Of a stretch of DNA of 6,523 bases, positions 3,624 to 6,523 are shown one piece after another. The position numbers and the translations under genes were made by a program. The notes below the pieces were generated by a model, which was not told the origin of the DNA, ran no database searches, and saw nothing but the letters and a program-made list of their open reading frames with translations. This DNA is from JANXSD01 sp043758125 (GTDB lineage Bacteria > Bacteroidota > Bacteroidia > AKYH767-A > OLB10). Position 1 is the stretch's first letter. Every line of letters starts with the position of its first letter. The DNA lies in contig JAYVOC010000134.1 of the NCBI GenBank assembly GCA_043758125.1, forward strand, positions 1 through 6,523, read 5' to 3'.

Positions 3624-6335
3624 CTATTCATCATCTGGGTTCTTAAATACAAAGTAATCACAGCCCCATGTAAAATTTTTACATTTAAAAAGTTGCCAAT
3701 TCCCTTTTCTTGATGTACCTTCTTTAGACAAAAACAACTCGCCTCGTACACATCTTGGACACAAATTTGCTTTTTCTAAACTTTCATTCTCGTCGATTTC
3801 CTTAGCAAATTTCGACTTGTAAAAAGAATTTGATAAAACATATGTTATTTCCTTTGCTCGAGTTATAGCCACATAGAATAATCTCCTTTCTTCTGCATTT
3901 GGGTAAGTATCCCCTTCTGACAAAACCAAATTTAAAATTGGGTCATCAGAATATTGACTTGGAAAGCCACGCTTTCCACTTACACAATTTAAAAGTATAA
4001 CATAATCTGCCTCCTTACCCTTTGATTTATGTACTGTATAGAAATGAGCCTTTAGATTTGAGAATTCAGGAAAAATAAATTCATTCTCAACATCACCTGT
4101 CTCGGAATTTTTGACCTTTTTAGTCTGCATTTTTTCTTCATCGCTTTCCTTTAGTAGTGAAGTTATATCATAACTGTATCTTCCAAGTATCATGATTTTA
4201 ACTTCAGCAGTATTACGATTATCTTTTCCAATTTCGCAAATAACATTATAAAACAGGTCGAAATTACCAGAATTCAAATTACTATTGTAATGTACTTGAA
4301 TTCCACTTTCAGAACCAACTCTAGTGGTGTTTACTTCCTTAGATATTTGATGAGTATTCTTTTGTATAAAACTGCTAGAACGCTTTACTAAATCCTTTTT
4401 AAACCTATAAGTTTCCCCTATTTTCGTAATTGAAGTTTCACCAAATCGCTCTGAAAATTTTGTAAATAAATTAAGATCACTGCCAGCAAAACGATAAATA
4501 GATTGCCAATCATCGCCAACGCAAAACAAAGTGGTACTTTCTTTTTGATCCTTCAACGCTTTCAATAAATTGTAACGTGAGATTGATATGTCTTGATACT
4601 CGTCAACTAATATGTACTTATAATTTGATTTATATTCTCCACTTATTACAAAATGATATGCGTTATTAATCATATCATTAAAATCAATTACATTTTCAGT
4701 TAAAAGTAAATTTTTATAATAGTTGTAAAAAAGTCGATACAATTTTAGAAATTTCGTGATTCTCTCTTTTTCATAAACACTATTTAGCTCGAAATTATTT
4801 CCATTCAAATTTTTAAATGTATAATTTCCCGCCTTAAATAACGAATGAAATGAAGAAATTAAATCATAAAATCCATCAACATCTTCTTTTATTTCAGAAT
4901 CCAAATAATTCCAAATTTCTTCATTAGTCATTGGACAAAACTCAACCCCAGCGTTGCGCAATTTTTCTTCTAATAGCACTAAAAGATTACCGTTTGAGTT
5001 CTCATGTGAGAATGTTTCAATTAGTTTTGTCCTATATATTTTATGAGTGAATAATTTCCACTTTCTGCTATCTTGGTAATGCCTATTTACCTGATCATAA
5101 TCATCCTTCCCAAACCAACGAGGTACATTTCCATTTAAGTCAAGCCCAAAATGCTCAATATAAATACCATACTTGGTCAAATAAAAATCAGGGCGATATT
5201 GGGTATGAGTTGCATCGGCAGTGTCTATTTCATACTTCCTTTCGTATTCATATTCGATTCCATTAATAAATAAATAATTCGCTATAATAACTTCTTCAAT
5301 ACTTTTGCATTGCTCGCGCAAAATAGTCATTCTTCCACTTATCCACTTTGTAACCTTTTTATAAGACTTTATTCCATTTTCGCGCATGAATTCAATATAT
5401 TCACCATGATTAGAAAATGTATCAACTGGTTTTAATGGCTTTGAATAATAGACCATGAACTCTGTTAGAATTGTAGAATAATTTGGATCCTTTAATAACC
5501 CTTTTAAAAAAGTTTTAAGATTCTCTCGATTATTTTTTTCATCAAATATTGAAGGTTTATTATTTGTAACATCTCCAATAATCGATAGTCCTAAATGATG
5601 AAATGTAATAGCCTTTAGGCTACTAATAGATTTCAATCGCTCGTTCATTTCATCACAAGCCTTCCTTGTAAACGATAAAAGCAAAATCTCATTTTCATTA
5701 ACACCTTTGTTCTCTATTAAATACCTTACTTTAGCCGTTATAACAGTCGTTTTACCTGCTCCTGCTGCTGCAACAATTAAATTATTGTCTTCATTAATTA
5801 CTACCGCCTTTCTTTGATTCTCGTCTAACTTTTTACCTTCAAATAATACTAGATTTTTGGATTGCATTTCCTTCCTCACATAGTTTTCATTGTAGGCTTT
5901 CCTTATTTTATCCATATCATTATAATAATTTAAGAACTTTTCTAAAGTACTTATTATTTCTTTTGATACTTCAAGGTTTTTCAAAGAAATTTTATGAAGT
6001 TGTTTGAACAATAAATTAGATTTATCTTTCCAACTATTTAATTTTGACGATTTAAAATAGTCATCGTAGTTAATCAATTTTTCTATCTCAACTATTTGAG
6101 TTTGTATTGCTGGAAATAATGATAATACAAGTTTCGAATTAATTCGACATTCTCTAATTCTTTTCTCTTGTGCTACCCTCCTTTTTTCAATAATTCTTTC
6201 TTGTTCCTTTAGTATTTCCTCCTCCTTTTTCTTCTTTATTTCTTCCTCCCTATTTTGCCTTTTATTCATTTCAGCTCTACCAAAAAGGCTCATAAACACT
6301 ACAAAAAGTATAAATAATATTACATCCAATCCCAT
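3624..6335 (-). CDS. Helicase IV-like SF1 (UvrD-type) DNA helicase with PD-(D/E)XK insert, membrane anchor and zinc ribbon
   Basis: A 903-residue ATP-dependent DNA helicase, starting at the ATG at 6333-6335; a TTG at 6344 is possible but less likely. Residues 2-18 are a hydrophobic segment, followed by a highly charged coiled coil at 23-67. Helicase motifs in order: Q motif LDENQRKAV (Gln174), Walker A AAAGAGKTT (Lys195), Ia LLLSFTRKACDEMNERL, II ILVDEYQDIS (Asp578, Glu579), III VGDDWQSIYRFAGSD, IV TYRF (Arg644), V VHKSKGKEADYVILL, VI RRLFYVAITRAKE. The spacing and wording of II-III closely resemble E. coli helicase IV (HelD). Between Ib and II lies SIEEVIIANYL ... YRPDFYL ... IYIEHFG (about 346-397), the pattern of a PD-(D/E)XK nuclease (Glu347/348, Asp383, Glu394), which HelD lacks. 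The end is a four-cysteine zinc ribbon (Cys859, 862, 885, 892). Role in repair or phage defence is inference. Confidence 0.93.
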   Translation of the reverse strand: MGLDVILFILFVVFMSLFGRAEMNKRQNREEEIKKKKEEEILKEQERIIEKRRVAQEKRIRECRINSKLVLSLFPAIQTQIVEIEKLINYDDYFKSSKLNSWKDKSNLLFKQLHKISLKNLEVSKEIISTLEKFLNYYNDMDKIRKAYNENYVRKEMQSKNLVLFEGKKLDENQRKAVVINEDNNLIVAAAGAGKTTVITAKVRYLIENKGVNENEILLLSFTRKACDEMNERLKSISSLKAITFHHLGLSIIGDVTNNKPSIFDEKNNRENLKTFLKGLLKDPNYSTILTEFMVYYSKPLKPVDTFSNHGEYIEFMRENGIKSYKKVTKWISGRMTILREQCKSIEEVIIANYLFINGIEYEYERKYEIDTADATHTQYRPDFYLTKYGIYIEHFGLDLNGNVPRWFGKDDYDQVNRHYQDSRKWKLFTHKIYRTKLIETFSHENSNGNLLVLLEEKLRNAGVEFCPMTNEEIWNYLDSEIKEDVDGFYDLISSFHSLFKAGNYTFKNLNGNNFELNSVYEKERITKFLKLYRLFYNYYKNLLLTENVIDFNDMINNAYHFVISGEYKSNYKYILVDEYQDISISRYNLLKALKDQKESTTLFCVGDDWQSIYRFAGSDLNLFTKFSERFGETSITKIGETYRFKKDLVKRSSSFIQKNTHQISKEVNTTRVGSESGIQVHYNSNLNSGNFDLFYNVICEIGKDNRNTAEVKIMILGRYSYDITSLLKESDEEKMQTKKVKNSETGDVENEFIFPEFSNLKAHFYTVHKSKGKEADYVILLNCVSGKRGFPSQYSDDPILNLVLSEGDTYPNAEERRLFYVAITRAKEITYVLSNSFYKSKFAKEIDENESLEKANLCPRCVRGELFLSKEGTSRKGNWQLFKCKNFTWGCDYFVFKNPDDE

Positions 6336-6523
6336 ATTAAGCAATTATCTATTTAAAATTAGGGTTAATAAAATTTTTAATTTCGAAGGATTTGTAACTA
6401 ATAATTATTTTGGTATCAAAATCAGGTAGTATAAAGAAGATTGTGTAAACAGAGATTTAGGTTAAGGGAACTAGTGTCTAGCGTGCAGAACCCACACAGT
6501 TTTGGGAATACATTCGTGATACA
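6336..6523. other. Upstream region of the helicase gene, no gene seen
   Basis: This AT-rich stretch should contain the helicase promoter, but no full TTTG / TAnnTTTG pair is found on the minus strand; TGATTTTG (6424 to 6417) is the nearest -7-like match. Plus- and minus-strand frames at the right edge are open for only a few dozen codons without a recognisable product. CTAGTGTCTAG at 6471-6481 is a small inverted repeat of unknown meaning. Confidence 0.4.

Noticed and set aside
6336..6523. Partial gene at the right edge.
   Set aside because: Open frames are short, without a plausible start, and no product is recognisable.

Overview
The window looks like chromosomal DNA from a member of the Bacteroidota. 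It is AT-rich, its starts are preceded by A/T-rich stretches rather than clear Shine-Dalgarno sites, and its promoter-like sites have the TTTG / TAnnTTTG form of that phylum. The protein types (short separate biotin carrier subunit, Tat-exported Fe/Mn superoxide dismutase, ribokinase-like PfkB kinase) fit, but I cannot name a genus.

Left third (1-2390), housekeeping. A biotin carboxyl carrier subunit (111-614, +) is followed after 35 bases by a Tat-exported superoxide dismutase of Mn type (650-1363, +). These converge on a PfkB-family sugar kinase (1467-2390, -). The gap between the converging genes holds a hairpin repeat on the SOD stop codon and then a 22-bp perfect stem with T-runs on both strands, probably a bidirectional terminator.

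Middle (2391-3623), a structured RNA and repeat region. Overlapping divergent promoters serve the kinase and a rightward transcript carrying tRNA-Asn(GTT) at 2644-2717. That transcript has a long leader, two large hairpins 3' of the tRNA and a strong intrinsic terminator ending at 2862. Then come a small URI-type GIY-YIG nuclease (2919-3203) and a 5'-truncated second copy of it (3236-3484), each followed by a hairpin. Five hairpins here and after the SOD share the closing motif GAAGT/ACTTC; three also share loop sequence and a compensated inner stem. This mobile-looking hairpin family beside an orphan GIY-YIG nuclease is the most interesting feature of the window.

Right half (3624-6335, -) is one large gene for a helicase IV-like SF1 helicase with an N-terminal membrane segment and coiled coil, an embedded PD-(D/E)XK-like nuclease motif set and a C-terminal zinc ribbon. 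It is more AT-rich by eye than the genes on the left. It could act in DNA repair or in defence, but no partner gene is visible. The last 188 bases hold its upstream region and nothing else I can identify.
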